Shown here: positions 1 through 13,179 of the stretch, piece after piece | Layout: the number at the start of each line of letters is the position of its first letter | How positions within the stretch are numbered: position 1 is the first letter of the stretch | Assembly: GCA_021375695.1 (NCBI GenBank) | Contig: JAEPKX010000004.1 | Span: 1 to 64,000 of the forward strand | Source: Candidatus Igneacidithiobacillus taupoensis | Lineage (GTDB): Bacteria; Pseudomonadota; Gammaproteobacteria; Acidithiobacillales; Acidithiobacillaceae | Direction: 5' to 3' | DNA length: 64,000 nucleotides | Position numbers and translations under genes: made by a program | Notes under the pieces: generated by a model | The model's database searches: none | The model's input: only the letters and a program-made list of their open reading frames with translations | Told to the model about the DNA's origin: nothing

Positions 1-1
1 T

Positions 2-1318
2 TATGTTCGGCTCAGCGATCCCGACGAGCTCCAAGCCATTTCTGGGCGGATTTTGGCCATGGTCGTGGCAGCTGCCCGTGACCTCACCGAGACCCCGGTG
101 ACGGGCTCCCTGGGGTGGGCCTATACCCCCCTGGATGGAACGGATTACGCTACCTTACTCGTGCATGCGGACGAAGCCATGTACGCCGCCAAGGAACAGG
201 GCAAATCCACCTGGTGCCTGTATCATGGCGCCGTGCAGGAGGCCGCCGAACGCCGGATCTATGTCCACAGCCAGGTGCCACGGGCCATTTCCCAGGGAGA
301 TCTGGTCTTCTTTCTCCAACCCCAGGCCGATCTGCTTGCGGGCAACATCATTGGCGCCGAGCTCCTCGCCCGCTGGCGGCAGCCCAATGGCCGCTGGATG
401 TTTCCCGGAAAATTCATGCCCCATATCGAGCAGGATACCCACCTGGTTCGGGTCCTCGGTATCCATGGCCTCCTGGAGGCAGCGCAACTACGCGGGCAAT
501 TACAAGCGCAGCAACGGGAGATCACCCTATCGGTGAATATTGGTGGCAAGCATTTTTTGCATCCGGACTTTCTGGACGATGTGGCAGAGTTTTGTCCGGA
601 TGGTACCGGAATCACCATCGAAATCACCGAATCCACCGCCCTTTCCGATCTCAGACGGGCTCGGGCAATTGCCGAGGCACTCCAAGAGCGCGGCTTTGGC
701 CTGTCCATGGATGATTTTGGTACGGGCTATTCTTCTCTCTATCACGTGACCCAATTACCCTTCGATGAAATCAAGCTGGACCAGAGCTTTGTTCGGCACT
801 GGGGGGCGGATTACCACAGTTACGCCGTTGCGGGGGCTGCCCTGCTCCTGTCGGAGCTATCCGGGAAATCCCTCATTGCTGAGGGCGTCAGCACTCCCCG
901 GGCACAGGAAATCTGGATGCGCATGGGAGGACGGCGGATCCAGGGCTATAACCTGGCCCCACCCCTGCCCAAAGAAGCCTTTCTCTCGTGGTTTGCCTGG
1001 TTTTTGCCGAGCAGCCGGGCACGTTACCCGACTTTGGCCCTGGAAGATCTCCCGATCCTCTTTTACCTGTATGCCGAGCCAGCAGCCATCCAGCGTTTAG
1101 CAAGAGTGGGCGCGAGCGAATGTCCGGTCGGGATCTGGATCCACACCCGATGCCATCTCTATGCCCATCTGCCGGATTTCCGGGCCTTTGTGAGCGCTCA
1201 CGAAACGCTCCATAGCATTGTCCAGCAGCAGAAAGGAAAGACCGAGGTCCTGGCAGCCCTGCGGGAGTTAAAAGAGCGGGCACGAGGGCTTTTACAACGT
1301 CTGGAGCATGCGCACTGA
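2..1318 (+). CDS. GGDEF (C-terminal remnant)-EAL protein with CZB-like tail, 5'-truncated by window edge
   Basis: The reading frame is open to the left edge, so the protein starts upstream. The first ~55 codons match the end of a GGDEF domain (HADEAMYAAKEQGK). An EAL cyclic-di-GMP phosphodiesterase domain follows: ELLARW replaces EALLRW at ~nt 359, then SVN, EITES, DDFGTGYSSL (~nt 711), K in IKLDQSF, IAEGV and QGY. Most metal- and substrate-binding residues are therefore kept, and hydrolysis of c-di-GMP is likely. The last ~100 residues hold CPVGIW (Cys codon at 1121) and HETLH (His codons at 1199 and 1211), with 20 residues between W and the first His. This fits the Cys and HxxxH part of a CZB zinc-binding domain, but no upstream His was found. 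Domain assignment is strong for EAL and moderate for CZB. Confidence 0.9.
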   Translation, partial: YVRLSDPDELQAISGRILAMVVAAARDLTETPVTGSLGWAYTPLDGTDYATLLVHADEAMYAAKEQGKSTWCLYHGAVQEAAERRIYVHSQVPRAISQGDLVFFLQPQADLLAGNIIGAELLARWRQPNGRWMFPGKFMPHIEQDTHLVRVLGIHGLLEAAQLRGQLQAQQREITLSVNIGGKHFLHPDFLDDVAEFCPDGTGITIEITESTALSDLRRARAIAEALQERGFGLSMDDFGTGYSSLYHVTQLPFDEIKLDQSFVRHWGADYHSYAVAGAALLLSELSGKSLIAEGVSTPRAQEIWMRMGGRRIQGYNLAPPLPKEAFLSWFAWFLPSSRARYPTLALEDLPILFYLYAEPAAIQRLARVGASECPVGIWIHTRCHLYAHLPDFRAFVSAHETLHSIVQQQKGKTEVLAALRELKERARGLLQRLEHAH

Positions 1319-1461
1319 ACCCAAAGGATCTCCCGGAACAGGTAAATTGCTTGCCCTGGAGTCCGGCAACCGTCTGGTTGTGCTTTTCCCGTAATGGGAT
1401 CTGCAGAAGGGCTGGTCAATAAGGTCTCAGCACCTGCCTTTGGTGGTACGACTGATTCTGC

Positions 1462-1905
1462 TTATGGATGCAAGAAATAGATCTCGGCCAGCATTGCCAA
1501 GAGCAGGAGGATCATCCCGATGCTCAGAGCAGAGCGCAAGGGAAAAAACCAGGCGGGAAGAGTAATTCGCCGCTGCAAGCGCCAATCGGCCAACCATTGG
1601 ATGACGAAGCCTACGATCAACAGAATTAGGGCCAAGGCGGGGGTAAACCAGAGGGAGAAAAATCCCCAAAGGGCGGGAATGACACTCCACAGCAGCAAAG
1701 GAATGGCAAGGCCCGGTTCCTGCTCCCGATCCAAGGCCAGGCCCCAGTGAATAGCACCCAAAAACCCCAGGATGATGGCCACATAGATGGTACCCAGACT
1801 CGCCGCAACAGCACCATAACCGTAGGCTACGCCTACATCGGCAAGAAAAATGGGGATCAATCCGGCACCGCCAAGGATCTTCGCCATTTGTTTGCTGTTT
1901 TGCAT
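1462..1905 (-). CDS. DUF3429 family membrane protein
   Basis: A 147-residue protein of unknown function with about five hydrophobic segments. It shows the DUF3429 pattern: an N-terminal GLIPIF segment, then GAIHWGLAL at mid-protein, then a PAWFFPLR segment near the C-terminus. Location is inferred to be the inner membrane. A purine-rich stretch (AAGAGAG) precedes the ATG. It lies alone, convergent with the EAL gene and followed upstream by a 186 bp gap before pgsA. No regulatory signal was seen. Confidence 0.75.
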   Translation of the reverse strand: MQNSKQMAKILGGAGLIPIFLADVGVAYGYGAVAASLGTIYVAIILGFLGAIHWGLALDREQEPGLAIPLLLWSVIPALWGFFSLWFTPALALILLIVGFVIQWLADWRLQRRITLPAWFFPLRSALSIGMILLLLAMLAEIYFLHP

Positions 1906-2091
1906 ATCAGACTCTCTTGCTCGTCAGGGGCGTTGGGCTCAGCGTGGCATCGACTTGCGATCATGCCAATCTGCACCGGATCAAAACTGCCAGGGCGCAG
2001 CTGCGCACAGAATCGCTTCTAACCAGTATAAATTAGTTCCGCTTAGAGAAAAACGCTGCCCCCCCCTTGCAAAGCCAGGACTGAGCCAACC
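1906..2091. other. intergenic region without recognised gene
   Basis: A 186 bp gap between the start of the DUF3429 gene and the end of pgsA. It contains a run of seven C residues near 2060 but no tRNA fold, terminator or convincing ORF. Confidence 0.5.
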
Positions 2092-2667
2092 TCAGTGTTC
2101 CAAGGAACGCCCCATCAGGCTCGGCCATGCTGCGCGCAAATAATCCACCATACTCCAGAGGGTTAGTATCGCCGCCAGAAGTAACAGGGCGATACCGATA
2201 TTACGGATCGCGAGGCCTGTTATGGGCTGGCCATAGACCAAGAACAGGATCGCCAGCATTTGGAATGTCGCCTTGAACTTGCCAAGCCAGGAAACCGAAA
2301 CTTTTTTTCGCTCGCCAATTTCGGCCATCCACTCCCGTAACGCAGAAACAGTAATCTCCCGACCCACAATGATGCTCACCAAAATACCTGCCAGAATGGC
2401 TGGCATTTCCCCCGCAGCACAAATCAGGATCAGGGCCGTTGCCACCATCAATTTGTCGGCAACCGGGTCCAAAAAAGTGCCAAAGGGAGATACAACCTGA
2501 TAACGTCTGGCCAAAAAACCATCGGCCCAATCCGTAAGGGCTGCCAGCCCAAACACCGCGGTCGCACCATAGCTGCGCTCCCACCCCCCCCAGTAAAAGA
2601 GCAGCACAAAAACCGGTATCAACAAGATTCGCAGAATGGTCAACAGATTGGGCAATCTGGCCATCAT
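2092..2667 (-). CDS. pgsA: CDP-diacylglycerol--glycerol-3-phosphate 3-phosphatidyltransferase
   Basis: Makes phosphatidylglycerophosphate from CDP-diacylglycerol and glycerol-3-phosphate in the inner membrane, the committed step to phosphatidylglycerol and cardiolipin. The 191-residue length is typical. The CDP-alcohol phosphotransferase signature is complete: DWADGFLARR, then G, then LDPVADK, giving the D-x2-DG-x2-AR-x8-G-x3-D-x3-D pattern. Several hydrophobic helices follow. Its start overlaps the end of uvrC by 4 nt, so the two are probably translationally coupled, an arrangement common in proteobacteria. The second Met (residue 2) is an alternative start. Confidence 0.95.
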   Translation of the reverse strand: MMARLPNLLTILRILLIPVFVLLFYWGGWERSYGATAVFGLAALTDWADGFLARRYQVVSPFGTFLDPVADKLMVATALILICAAGEMPAILAGILVSIIVGREITVSALREWMAEIGERKKVSVSWLGKFKATFQMLAILFLVYGQPITGLAIRNIGIALLLLAAILTLWSMVDYLRAAWPSLMGRSLEH

Positions 2668-4544
2668 CCCTGGGGCCCCGAATGAAAATGATCGTAGATC
2701 CGCCGGGCCAGCTCCTCGTGAATGCCCTCCACGCGCTGCAGATCATCGATGCCGGCATCACGCACGCCACGCAGCCCACCAAAGCGCCGCAGCAAGGCAA
2801 GGCGTCGTTTGGGACCGACACCCTCAATCAAATCCAGTTCCGATTCCTGTCGGGATTTTTGGCGACGAGCGCGATGACCGGTAATGGCAAAGCGATGGGC
2901 CTCGTCCCGGATTTCCTGAATCCAATGCAAGGTGGGATCATCATCGGCAAGCTGCTGTGGATTAGGCCACTGGGGGGCGTGGAGCCATTCCAAACCTGGC
3001 CGCCGGCTACTGCCCTTGGCAATCCCGCAGAGCTGGATACCATGGATACCCAGATCCGCCAAAGCCTTTTCTGCGCGCGCCAACTGTCCGGGCCCCCCAT
3101 CAATGAAGACTATCTCCGGAAGCTTCTGACCCTCCCGCTGCAGACGTCCATACCGGCGGGCAACGACCTGCTCCATGGCAGCGTAGTCATCACCAGGGGT
3201 AATGTCGCGCAGATGAAAGCGACGATACAAATCCTTGCACGGTCCCTGGGCATCAAAAACCACACAGGATGCCGTAGCAGATTCCCCGCGCGTATGGCTG
3301 ATATCGAAACACTCTATCCGCCTGGGGATCGCGGACAAGCCAAAGAGCTGCTGGAGGCGCAGCATGCGCGCTTCTCCCTCTTCCCGGGAAGGATTCCTGG
3401 CGCGCAAGGCCAGACGGGCATTGTTCTCGGCCAACTCCATCCAGCGTCGACGGGCTCCTCGTTGCGGGGACTCCAGCGACACCCGATGTCCCGCGAGCTG
3501 CGTCAAGCTTGCAGCCAGGACCGTAGCCGAGCGAGGAAGGAGATTCACCAGCACATGACCAGGGATCTCCCGCTCCGTGTAAAATTGGGCGAGAAAGGCC
3601 GCCATCAACTCGGCCCCGCGAACTCCCTGAATGTGTTGCGGAAAGAGTGCCCGCCCCCCCAGTTGGCGTCCATGTCGCAAGAAACTTGCATAGATACACC
3701 AACGCCCGCCCTCCTCCACAGCCGCCAGGACATCGAAGTCACCGCCCCCCGCCTGGGCCACATACTGGCGCTCCTGGACCTTGGCCAGGGCCGCCAATTG
3801 ATCCCGTAAACGGGCCGCCTCCTCAAAATCCAGACGTTCTGCAGCCTGCTGCATGCGTTCTTCCAATTCCTGCACGACCTCATCGCTGCGGCCCTCTAAA
3901 AATCGGCGGGTGGCCTCGACATCGGCAGCATAGCGGTCGGCATCGATGTGCCCGACACAGGGGCCACTACATCGCTGGATCTGATAATGAAGGCAGGCAC
4001 GGCTGCGATGGGCAAAGACCGAATCCTCACAGGTCCGCAGGCGAAAGGCCTTCTGCAGCAGGACCATGCTCTCCCGTAAGGCAGAACTGGCGGGATAGGG
4101 CCCAAAATAATAGCCCTTCGCTCGTTGCGCCCCGCGATGAAATCGCATGGCCGGAAAAGGAGTCCGGGTATCGATAAAAAGGTAAGGATAACTCTTGTCA
4201 TCCCGCAAGAGGATATTATAGGGAGGATGATGTTTTTTGATGAGCTGGGCTTCCAGCACCAAAGCTTCGGTCTCTGTGTGGGTATGGATGACCTCTACCC
4301 GCGCCAGTTGTGCCAGCATGGCCTGGGTTTTGGGACTATGACGTTGTTTTTGAAAATAGGAGCTCACTCGTCTTTTGAGATTGCGGGCCTTGCCCACATA
4401 GAGCAAACGCCCATCCCCCCCCAAAATTTGGTAAACTCCGGGCCCGGCATGGAGACGGGCCAGAAAGCTGGGCACATCAAAGGGCTCTGGCTGGTTATCT
4501 GCCAGAACCAATGCACTTTCCTTCTCAAGCACGTTGCTGCTCAT
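2664..4544 (-). CDS. uvrC: UvrABC system protein C (excinuclease)
   Basis: Nuclease of nucleotide excision repair that makes both incisions around a lesion bound by UvrB. The 626-residue protein has an N-terminal GIY-YIG domain (GVYQIL...LLYVGKARNLKRR), a central UVR motif, an RNase-H-like endonuclease domain (ECFDISHTRGE, IDGGPGQL) and a C-terminal helix-hairpin-helix (IEGVGPKRR). I chose the ATG at 4544, which overlaps the end of the DUF971 gene by 20 nt. A TTG at 4511 lies behind a good Shine-Dalgarno (GAGAAGGA) and is a real alternative. A longer in-frame extension to 4616 would run deep into DUF971 and is unlikely. Confidence 0.95.
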   Translation of the reverse strand: MSSNVLEKESALVLADNQPEPFDVPSFLARLHAGPGVYQILGGDGRLLYVGKARNLKRRVSSYFQKQRHSPKTQAMLAQLARVEVIHTHTETEALVLEAQLIKKHHPPYNILLRDDKSYPYLFIDTRTPFPAMRFHRGAQRAKGYYFGPYPASSALRESMVLLQKAFRLRTCEDSVFAHRSRACLHYQIQRCSGPCVGHIDADRYAADVEATRRFLEGRSDEVVQELEERMQQAAERLDFEEAARLRDQLAALAKVQERQYVAQAGGGDFDVLAAVEEGGRWCIYASFLRHGRQLGGRALFPQHIQGVRGAELMAAFLAQFYTEREIPGHVLVNLLPRSATVLAASLTQLAGHRVSLESPQRGARRRWMELAENNARLALRARNPSREEGEARMLRLQQLFGLSAIPRRIECFDISHTRGESATASCVVFDAQGPCKDLYRRFHLRDITPGDDYAAMEQVVARRYGRLQREGQKLPEIVFIDGGPGQLARAEKALADLGIHGIQLCGIAKGSSRRPGLEWLHAPQWPNPQQLADDDPTLHWIQEIRDEAHRFAITGHRARRQKSRQESELDLIEGVGPKRRLALLRRFGGLRGVRDAGIDDLQRVEGIHEELARRIYDHFHSGPQG

Positions 4545-4833
4545 CCAGGCGACGCAAATACTCCCAGGTATAAATTCCGGTGCCATGCCCATCACTGAAA
4601 TGGAGCTGGACGGCATAATTACCCACCGGTTGAATATCCATCAACGTGACGTCTTCTTTGCCCTCAATAACACGGGCTTGGTCGGGAGTATGCCCCTTGC
4701 ACTCCGCACAGGGGCATTCCACACGCAGCAGCGTAAAAGATAAAGAACTCCGATGACCGTCGTCCCAATCAATTTCCATCACGCGACTCTGCAGGAGGGG
4801 ACGGATCTCCAGGGGTTGGTAACGCTCGGACAT
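4525..4833 (-). CDS. DUF971 family protein (GBBH-like N-terminal domain)
   Basis: A 102-residue protein matching DUF971, the small domain also found at the N-terminus of gamma-butyrobetaine hydroxylases. It shows LRVECPCAEC, which supplies a probable zinc-binding CxxC, and HFSDGHGTGIYTWEYLR near the end. Stand-alone members are widespread in proteobacteria and have been linked loosely to iron-sulfur proteins; no function is claimed here. It heads the DUF971-uvrC-pgsA operon and is divergent from efp. Confidence 0.85.
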   Translation of the reverse strand: MSERYQPLEIRPLLQSRVMEIDWDDGHRSSLSFTLLRVECPCAECKGHTPDQARVIEGKEDVTLMDIQPVGNYAVQLHFSDGHGTGIYTWEYLRRLDEQQRA

Positions 4834-4851
4834 GGCATGGCTCCATATGAC

Positions 4852-4880
4852 TGGTCAGAGATTTGCCTCTAGGGTACAAT
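4852..4880 (+). promoter_or_regulatory. candidate sigma-70 promoter of efp
   Basis: TGGTCA (4852-4857), a 17 bp spacer, then TACAAT (4875-4880), about 40 bp upstream of the efp ATG in the divergent gap. It matches four of six bases at -35 and five of six at -10. Confidence 0.5.
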
Positions 4881-4920
4881 TCGCGGCCAACAAAGGGAAT
4901 GCTTCAAAACAGGAACTATC

Positions 4921-5481
4921 ATGAAAATCTCGGCCTTCGACATCCGCCCTGGTAACATCCTCGAATACGAAAAAGGCTTGTGGCGTGTACTGAAAACGGA
5001 CTTCGTCAAACCTGGAAAGGGCGGGGCCTTCATGCAGGTCGAAATGAAAAATATCGAAACAGGTACCAAAACCAATCAACGCTTTCGCTCCGAAGAAAAG
5101 CTGGAAAAGGCCGTCGTCGAACCACGGAAGATGCAGTACCTCTACAACGATGGCACAGGCTATGTGTTTATGGACAATGAAAGCTTTGAGCAGCTGACAC
5201 TGGGCGACGATCTGCTGGAAGGCCAAAACGGCTATCTGTTACCCAACACCGAGGTGCAGGTCAATTTCCACAATGAGCGACCCATAGGTATCGAACTTCC
5301 TCCCGTGGTCATTCTTGAAGTCGTGGAAGCAGAACCCTCCCTCAAGGGACAAACAGCGACTGGCTCCTACAAACCGGCGCGTATGGAAACGGGCATCACG
5401 GTCCAGGTACCCCAGTTCGTCAACAATGGCGAGAAGATCCGGGTCAATACCAGTGACGGAACCTACATCGATCGAGCCTAG
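4921..5481 (+). CDS. efp: elongation factor P
   Basis: Binds between the ribosomal P and E sites and relieves stalling at polyproline stretches. The 186-residue protein has the three-barrel EF-P layout. The modified loop is PGKGGAF, with Lys at position 34, the residue that EpmA/EpmB beta-lysylate in enterobacteria; those enzymes are not in this window, so the modification here is unknown. The C-terminal signature near GEKIRVNTSDGTY is intact. It is transcribed alone, convergent with rfbC. Confidence 0.97.
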   Translation: MKISAFDIRPGNILEYEKGLWRVLKTDFVKPGKGGAFMQVEMKNIETGTKTNQRFRSEEKLEKAVVEPRKMQYLYNDGTGYVFMDNESFEQLTLGDDLLEGQNGYLLPNTEVQVNFHNERPIGIELPPVVILEVVEAEPSLKGQTATGSYKPARMETGITVQVPQFVNNGEKIRVNTSDGTYIDRA

Positions 5482-5529
5482 ACCGAAGGCAGATCCCGCC
5501 ATGCCGCGAGCAACTGGTTTGTGGCAGGT

Positions 5530-6081
5530 CTATTCATCATAGACCTCTGCCTGAGCCAGTGCTGGCGCAGCCGCATCTTTGGGGGCAAGGATGGGATCCT
5601 GGCCGGCCAATGGCCAGGCAATGGCCAGACTGGGATCGTTCCAGGCGATACTGCGGTCATATTCGGGATACCAATATTCCGTGGTTTTATATAAAAAATC
5701 CGCCTGCTCACTCAGCACCACAAAGCCATGGCCAAATCCCGGTGGTACCCAGAATAGCCGATGATTCTCGGCGCTCAGTTCCACTCCCACCCATTGGCCA
5801 AAAGTAGGGGAGCTGCGACGCAGATCCACGGCCACATCCCAGACCGTCCCGCTGGTGACCCGTACTAGCTTGCCCTGGGGCTTGACCAGTTGGTAATGGA
5901 TGCCGCGCAGTACCCCCTGGCGGGAGTGGGAATGATTGTCCTGGACGAATTCGGGATCGAGGCCCGTGGCCTCTCGAAAGCCCTTGCGCTGGTAACTTTC
6001 CAGGAAGAATCCGCGATGATCACCAAAGACCCTGGGTTCGAGGATCAGGACCCCAGGAAGGGAAGTGGGAATCACCTTCAT
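5530..6081 (-). CDS. rfbC: dTDP-4-dehydrorhamnose 3,5-epimerase
   Basis: Third enzyme of dTDP-L-rhamnose synthesis; epimerises C3 and C5 of dTDP-4-keto-6-deoxyglucose. The 183-residue cupin protein carries the catalytic His in LRGIHYQ, the FFLESYQ and QDNHSHS substrate-site segments, and Y in [10 protein letters not shown]. It is the last gene of the rfbB-rfbD-rfbA-rfbC operon and its ATG overlaps the rfbA stop by 4 nt. The product feeds lipopolysaccharide or exopolysaccharide synthesis. Confidence 0.96.
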   Translation of the reverse strand: MKVIPTSLPGVLILEPRVFGDHRGFFLESYQRKGFREATGLDPEFVQDNHSHSRQGVLRGIHYQLVKPQGKLVRVTSGTVWDVAVDLRRSSPTFGQWVGVELSAENHRLFWVPPGFGHGFVVLSEQADFLYKTTEYWYPEYDRSIAWNDPSLAIAWPLAGQDPILAPKDAAAPALAQAEVYDE

Positions 6082-6962
6082 GACCGGGACTCTCGGAGCA
6101 GTTGCAGCAAGTAGCGGCCATAGCCGTTCTTTTGCAAGGGAGTAGCAAGCTCGAGCAGGGCCGCATCGTCAATCCAGCCGGCACGCCAGGCGATCTCTTC
6201 CACACAGGCCACTTTCAGGCCCTGTCGACGCTCCAGGGTGGCAATAAACTGTCCAGCCTCTAGGAGGCTATCATGGGTGCCGGTATCCAGCCACGCATAG
6301 CCACGGCCGAGGGTTTGTACCTGCAAGGCCCCTTGCGCCAGATAGACCTGATTGAGATCGGTGATCTCCAGCTCTCCGCGAGGCGATGGGCGCAAGCCTT
6401 GGGCAATGTCACTGGCCTGTCCGTCGTAAAAGTACAGACCCGTGACGGCATAGGAGCTTTTGGGATGCTGGGGCTTTTCTTCGATACTGCAGGCCCGTCC
6501 CTGGGCATCGAACTCCACCACCCCATAGCGTTCAGGATCCTGGACATGATAGGCAAAGACCGTAGCACCCTGGGTCTGGGCACTCGCCTTGCGCAATTCC
6601 TGCTGCAGATCATGACCCCAAAAGAGATTGTCGCCCAGCACCAGAGCGCTCGGGCTCCCCTGCAAAAAATTGCGACCGATGAGATAGGCCTGGGCCAGCC
6701 CCTCGGGACGCTCCTGGACGGCATAGTGCAGGTTGATCCCCCACTGGTGGCCATCGCCCAGCAACTGTGCAAAACGGGGGGTATCCTGGGGAGTTGAGAT
6801 GAGCAAGATCTCCCGGATGCCGGCCAGCATCAAGGTGGAGAGGGGGTAATAGATCATGGGCTTGTCATAGATCGGCAGCAGCTGTTTGCTGAGGGCCTGG
6901 GTCACCGGGTACAAGCGGGTGCCGGAGCCACCAGCCAGGATCATGCCTTTGCGGGAAGTCAT
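6078..6962 (-). CDS. rfbA: glucose-1-phosphate thymidylyltransferase
   Basis: First enzyme of the dTDP-rhamnose pathway; makes dTDP-glucose from dTTP and glucose-1-phosphate. The 294-residue protein starts with [17 protein letters not shown], containing the nucleotidyltransferase loop GGSGTRLYP, then [16 protein letters not shown] and the catalytic-region GDNLFWGHD. The ATG at 6962 overlaps the rfbD stop by 4 nt. A longer in-frame extension upstream lies inside rfbD and has no domain match, so it was discarded. Confidence 0.97.
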   Translation of the reverse strand: MTSRKGMILAGGSGTRLYPVTQALSKQLLPIYDKPMIYYPLSTLMLAGIREILLISTPQDTPRFAQLLGDGHQWGINLHYAVQERPEGLAQAYLIGRNFLQGSPSALVLGDNLFWGHDLQQELRKASAQTQGATVFAYHVQDPERYGVVEFDAQGRACSIEEKPQHPKSSYAVTGLYFYDGQASDIAQGLRPSPRGELEITDLNQVYLAQGALQVQTLGRGYAWLDTGTHDSLLEAGQFIATLERRQGLKVACVEEIAWRAGWIDDAALLELATPLQKNGYGRYLLQLLRESRS

Positions 6963-7870
6963 GGACGAAGTTCCTCCAGTAGACGGCGGACCTGGAGCTG
7001 CCAAGGGGGTAAGTACAGACCAAAACGCTCCTGGACTTTGCGACAATCGAGGCGGGAATTGGCGGGCCGTGGCGCCGGGACGGGATACGCAGTGCTGGGG
7101 ATGGCTTCCACCGCCTCGGGGGCACAGCGCAAGCTCCACCCCAGGTCCCGGGCCGCAGCTAGCAGGTATTGGGCATAGCCATGCCAGCTCGTCTCCCCTT
7201 GCGCGCTCAGGTGATAGATCCCCGCCCGTTCCTGATTCCGGGGCTGCTGCAGCAGCTGCCAAAGGATTAGGGCCGTGGCATCGGCCAGAAGTTCGGCACT
7301 GGTGGGAGCTCCCCACTGATCAGCCACCACCTGCAGGCTCTCCCGTTCGGCGGCAAGTCGCAGTATGGTCCTGGCAAAATTCTGGCCGCGGGCAGCATAA
7401 ACCCAGGAAGTACGCAATATCACAGCCGGGGCAGCGGCGGCCAAAATGGCCTCTTCCCCCGCCCGTTTGCTTCGTCCATAGACACTCATGGGGTGGACAG
7501 GATCACTCTCTACATAAGCCCCATCTTTCCGCCCATCGAAGACATAGTCGGTGGAATAATGAACGAGCCAAACCCCCCGCACCGCTGCCCAGCGCGCAAG
7601 CAGCCCCGGAGCTTCGCCATTGATCCGCAGGGCCTGCTCCGGCTCCGATTCTGCCCGATCTACCGCCGTATAGGCCGCAGCATTGACAATGACCGTTGGC
7701 TGCTGCAGATCGAGAAGCCGCAGCAACCCCTCGCCATCGGCAAGGTCAGCTTCCCCTCGCGTCAACGGGAGCACTTCCCCCAGAGGGAGAAGCGAACGCC
7801 GCAGTTCCCAGCCCAACTGCCCATTGGCCCCGAGGAGCAGGATCCGAGACTGCCCTGCCTGGTTCTTCAT
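6959..7870 (-). CDS. rfbD: dTDP-4-dehydrorhamnose reductase
   Basis: Last step of dTDP-L-rhamnose synthesis, an NAD(P)H-dependent reduction. The 303-residue extended SDR has [10 protein letters not shown] at the N-terminus for the dinucleotide, [12 protein letters not shown], the STDYVFDG segment and the YGRSKRAGE YxxxK catalytic motif. The ATG at 7870 overlaps the rfbB stop by 4 nt; the frame continues upstream into rfbB without a domain match. All three internal junctions of this operon are 4 nt overlaps, implying tight translational coupling. Confidence 0.96.
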   Translation of the reverse strand: MKNQAGQSRILLLGANGQLGWELRRSLLPLGEVLPLTRGEADLADGEGLLRLLDLQQPTVIVNAAAYTAVDRAESEPEQALRINGEAPGLLARWAAVRGVWLVHYSTDYVFDGRKDGAYVESDPVHPMSVYGRSKRAGEEAILAAAAPAVILRTSWVYAARGQNFARTILRLAAERESLQVVADQWGAPTSAELLADATALILWQLLQQPRNQERAGIYHLSAQGETSWHGYAQYLLAAARDLGWSLRCAPEAVEAIPSTAYPVPAPRPANSRLDCRKVQERFGLYLPPWQLQVRRLLEELRP

Positions 7871-8931
7871 ACCCGACCCCCATACTGGAGATCTACCCAT
7901 TGGCGATAATCCCCTGAAGTCACATGCTCCACCCAGTCGGAGTGCTCCAGGTACCAAAGCACCGTCTTGCGCAGACCGCTCCCAAAGGTCTCCAGGGGAG
8001 TCCAACCCAACTCCCGCTGGATTTTGCCCGCATCGATGGCGTAGCGTCGATCATGACCGGGCCGGTCGCTCACAAAGCGGATCTGGCGGGCATAGGATTG
8101 GCCATCGGGCCGGGGTGACAGATCATCCAACAAGCGGCAGAGGGTCTCCACCACCTCCAGATTACGCACTTCGTTATGACCGCCGATGTTATAGCTTTCC
8201 CCTGGGGTTCCTGCTGCCAGCACCCGGCCAATGGCCCGGCAATGGTCTTCCACATACAGCCAATCGCGCACATTCTGACCATCGCCATAGACGGGCAAGT
8301 CTCTCCCCGCCAAGGCATGATGGATCATCAGCGGGATGAGCTTCTCGGGGAACTGGTAGGGCCCGTAGTTGTTGGAACAGTTGGTGGTAAGGGTGGGCAG
8401 TCCATAGGTATGATGCCAGGCCCGCACCAGATGGTCCGAGGCGGCCTTGCTGGCACTGTAGGGGCTATTGGGAGCATAGGGTGTCGTCTCGGTAAAGGGC
8501 GGGTCCATCGCTTCCAAACTGCCGTACACTTCGTCGGTGGAGACGTGCAAAAAACGAAAGGCCCTGCGTTCCGTTTCTTCCAGCTCCTGCCAATACCTCC
8601 GGGCCACCTCCAGGAGGGCGAAGGTACCCTGAACATTACTGCGCAGAAATTCGGCTGGCCCCCGTATGGATCGATCTACGTGACTTTCGGCGGCAAAATG
8701 CAGCAAAGCCCGCGGTCGATATTGAGCAAGGAGCGCGGCAACCGCCTGCTCATCACAGATATCCACGCGCGCAAAGGTAAAACGTGGATCCTCGGCTACC
8801 GGTGCCAGGCTTTCGAGGTTGCCGGCATAGGTCAAGGCGTCCAGCACCAAAATGGGCTCATCCTCCTGCGCCAGCCAATAATGCACGAAATTGGCACCAA
8901 TAAAGCCCGCACCGCCGGTGAGAAAGATCAT
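7867..8931 (-). CDS. rfbB: dTDP-glucose 4,6-dehydratase
   Basis: Second pathway step; converts dTDP-glucose to dTDP-4-keto-6-deoxyglucose using bound NAD. The 354-residue extended SDR has TGGAGFIG near the start, STDEVYG, and the [10 protein letters not shown] catalytic Tyr-Lys. The ATG at 8931 has GAGGA five bases upstream; a TTG four codons earlier (8943) overlaps that Shine-Dalgarno and is less likely. It is first in the rfbBDAC operon and lies 31 bp downstream of ftsB. Confidence 0.97.
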   Translation of the reverse strand: MIFLTGGAGFIGANFVHYWLAQEDEPILVLDALTYAGNLESLAPVAEDPRFTFARVDICDEQAVAALLAQYRPRALLHFAAESHVDRSIRGPAEFLRSNVQGTFALLEVARRYWQELEETERRAFRFLHVSTDEVYGSLEAMDPPFTETTPYAPNSPYSASKAASDHLVRAWHHTYGLPTLTTNCSNNYGPYQFPEKLIPLMIHHALAGRDLPVYGDGQNVRDWLYVEDHCRAIGRVLAAGTPGESYNIGGHNEVRNLEVVETLCRLLDDLSPRPDGQSYARQIRFVSDRPGHDRRYAIDAGKIQRELGWTPLETFGSGLRKTVLWYLEHSDWVEHVTSGDYRQWVDLQYGGRV

Positions 8932-8962
8932 CGGATTCCTCAAAAATTTTCAGGAAGAAAAA

Positions 8963-9307
8963 TTACGAGCGCTTGGCGGGGATGACCCAAACGAAAATTT
9001 CGTTTTTTCCGATGAGTCCCAGGTTACGGCGGGCCAAACCCGCAATCGCCCCAGAATCATTTTGTAGACTCAACACTTCCGCGGCCAATTTGTCATTTCG
9101 CTGTTGCAGTTGTTGGACTACCTGGGACTTTGCTGCGACTTGTCCTTGTAGCTGAAAAACTGTCCACCAAGCACCCTGTCCAAACCAAAGAAAATATTGC
9201 AGCACCAATAGTATGGTCAGGAGCAGCAGATCAATGGGTGCAAGCAGTCTCAGCCTGCAGAATGCGCTGCGTGCCGACCCGATGGAACCACTCAGTACTG
9301 CTGCCAT
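8963..9307 (-). CDS. ftsB: cell division protein FtsB (DivIC family)
   Basis: A small bitopic divisome protein that forms the FtsQLB complex in the inner membrane. The 114 residues show a short cytoplasmic N-terminus, one membrane helix around residues 23-43, a periplasmic coiled coil around 50-85 (repeated Gln/Leu heptads) and the family's closing segment ARRNLGLIGKNEIFV. It follows eno directly, the usual eno-ftsB order. Confidence 0.93.
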   Translation of the reverse strand: MAAVLSGSIGSARSAFCRLRLLAPIDLLLLTILLVLQYFLWFGQGAWWTVFQLQGQVAAKSQVVQQLQQRNDKLAAEVLSLQNDSGAIAGLARRNLGLIGKNEIFVWVIPAKRS

Positions 9308-9345
9308 GAATACCTTATGTTTGCCCTATCACATATGGTTAGTCT

Positions 9346-13167
<3,822 letters not shown>

Positions 13168-13179
13168 TGCGCAACGCCG

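Noticed and set aside
1906-2091. Possible tRNA or small RNA after pgsA
   Set aside because: No T-loop motif, acceptor stem or promoter-terminator pair could be found.
2682-3809. A 375-codon open frame antisense to uvrC
   Set aside because: No family match; fully inside uvrC.
5476-5530. TAGACC/GGTCTA inverted repeat between efp and rfbC
   Set aside because: The arms are about 40 bp apart and short; likely by chance.
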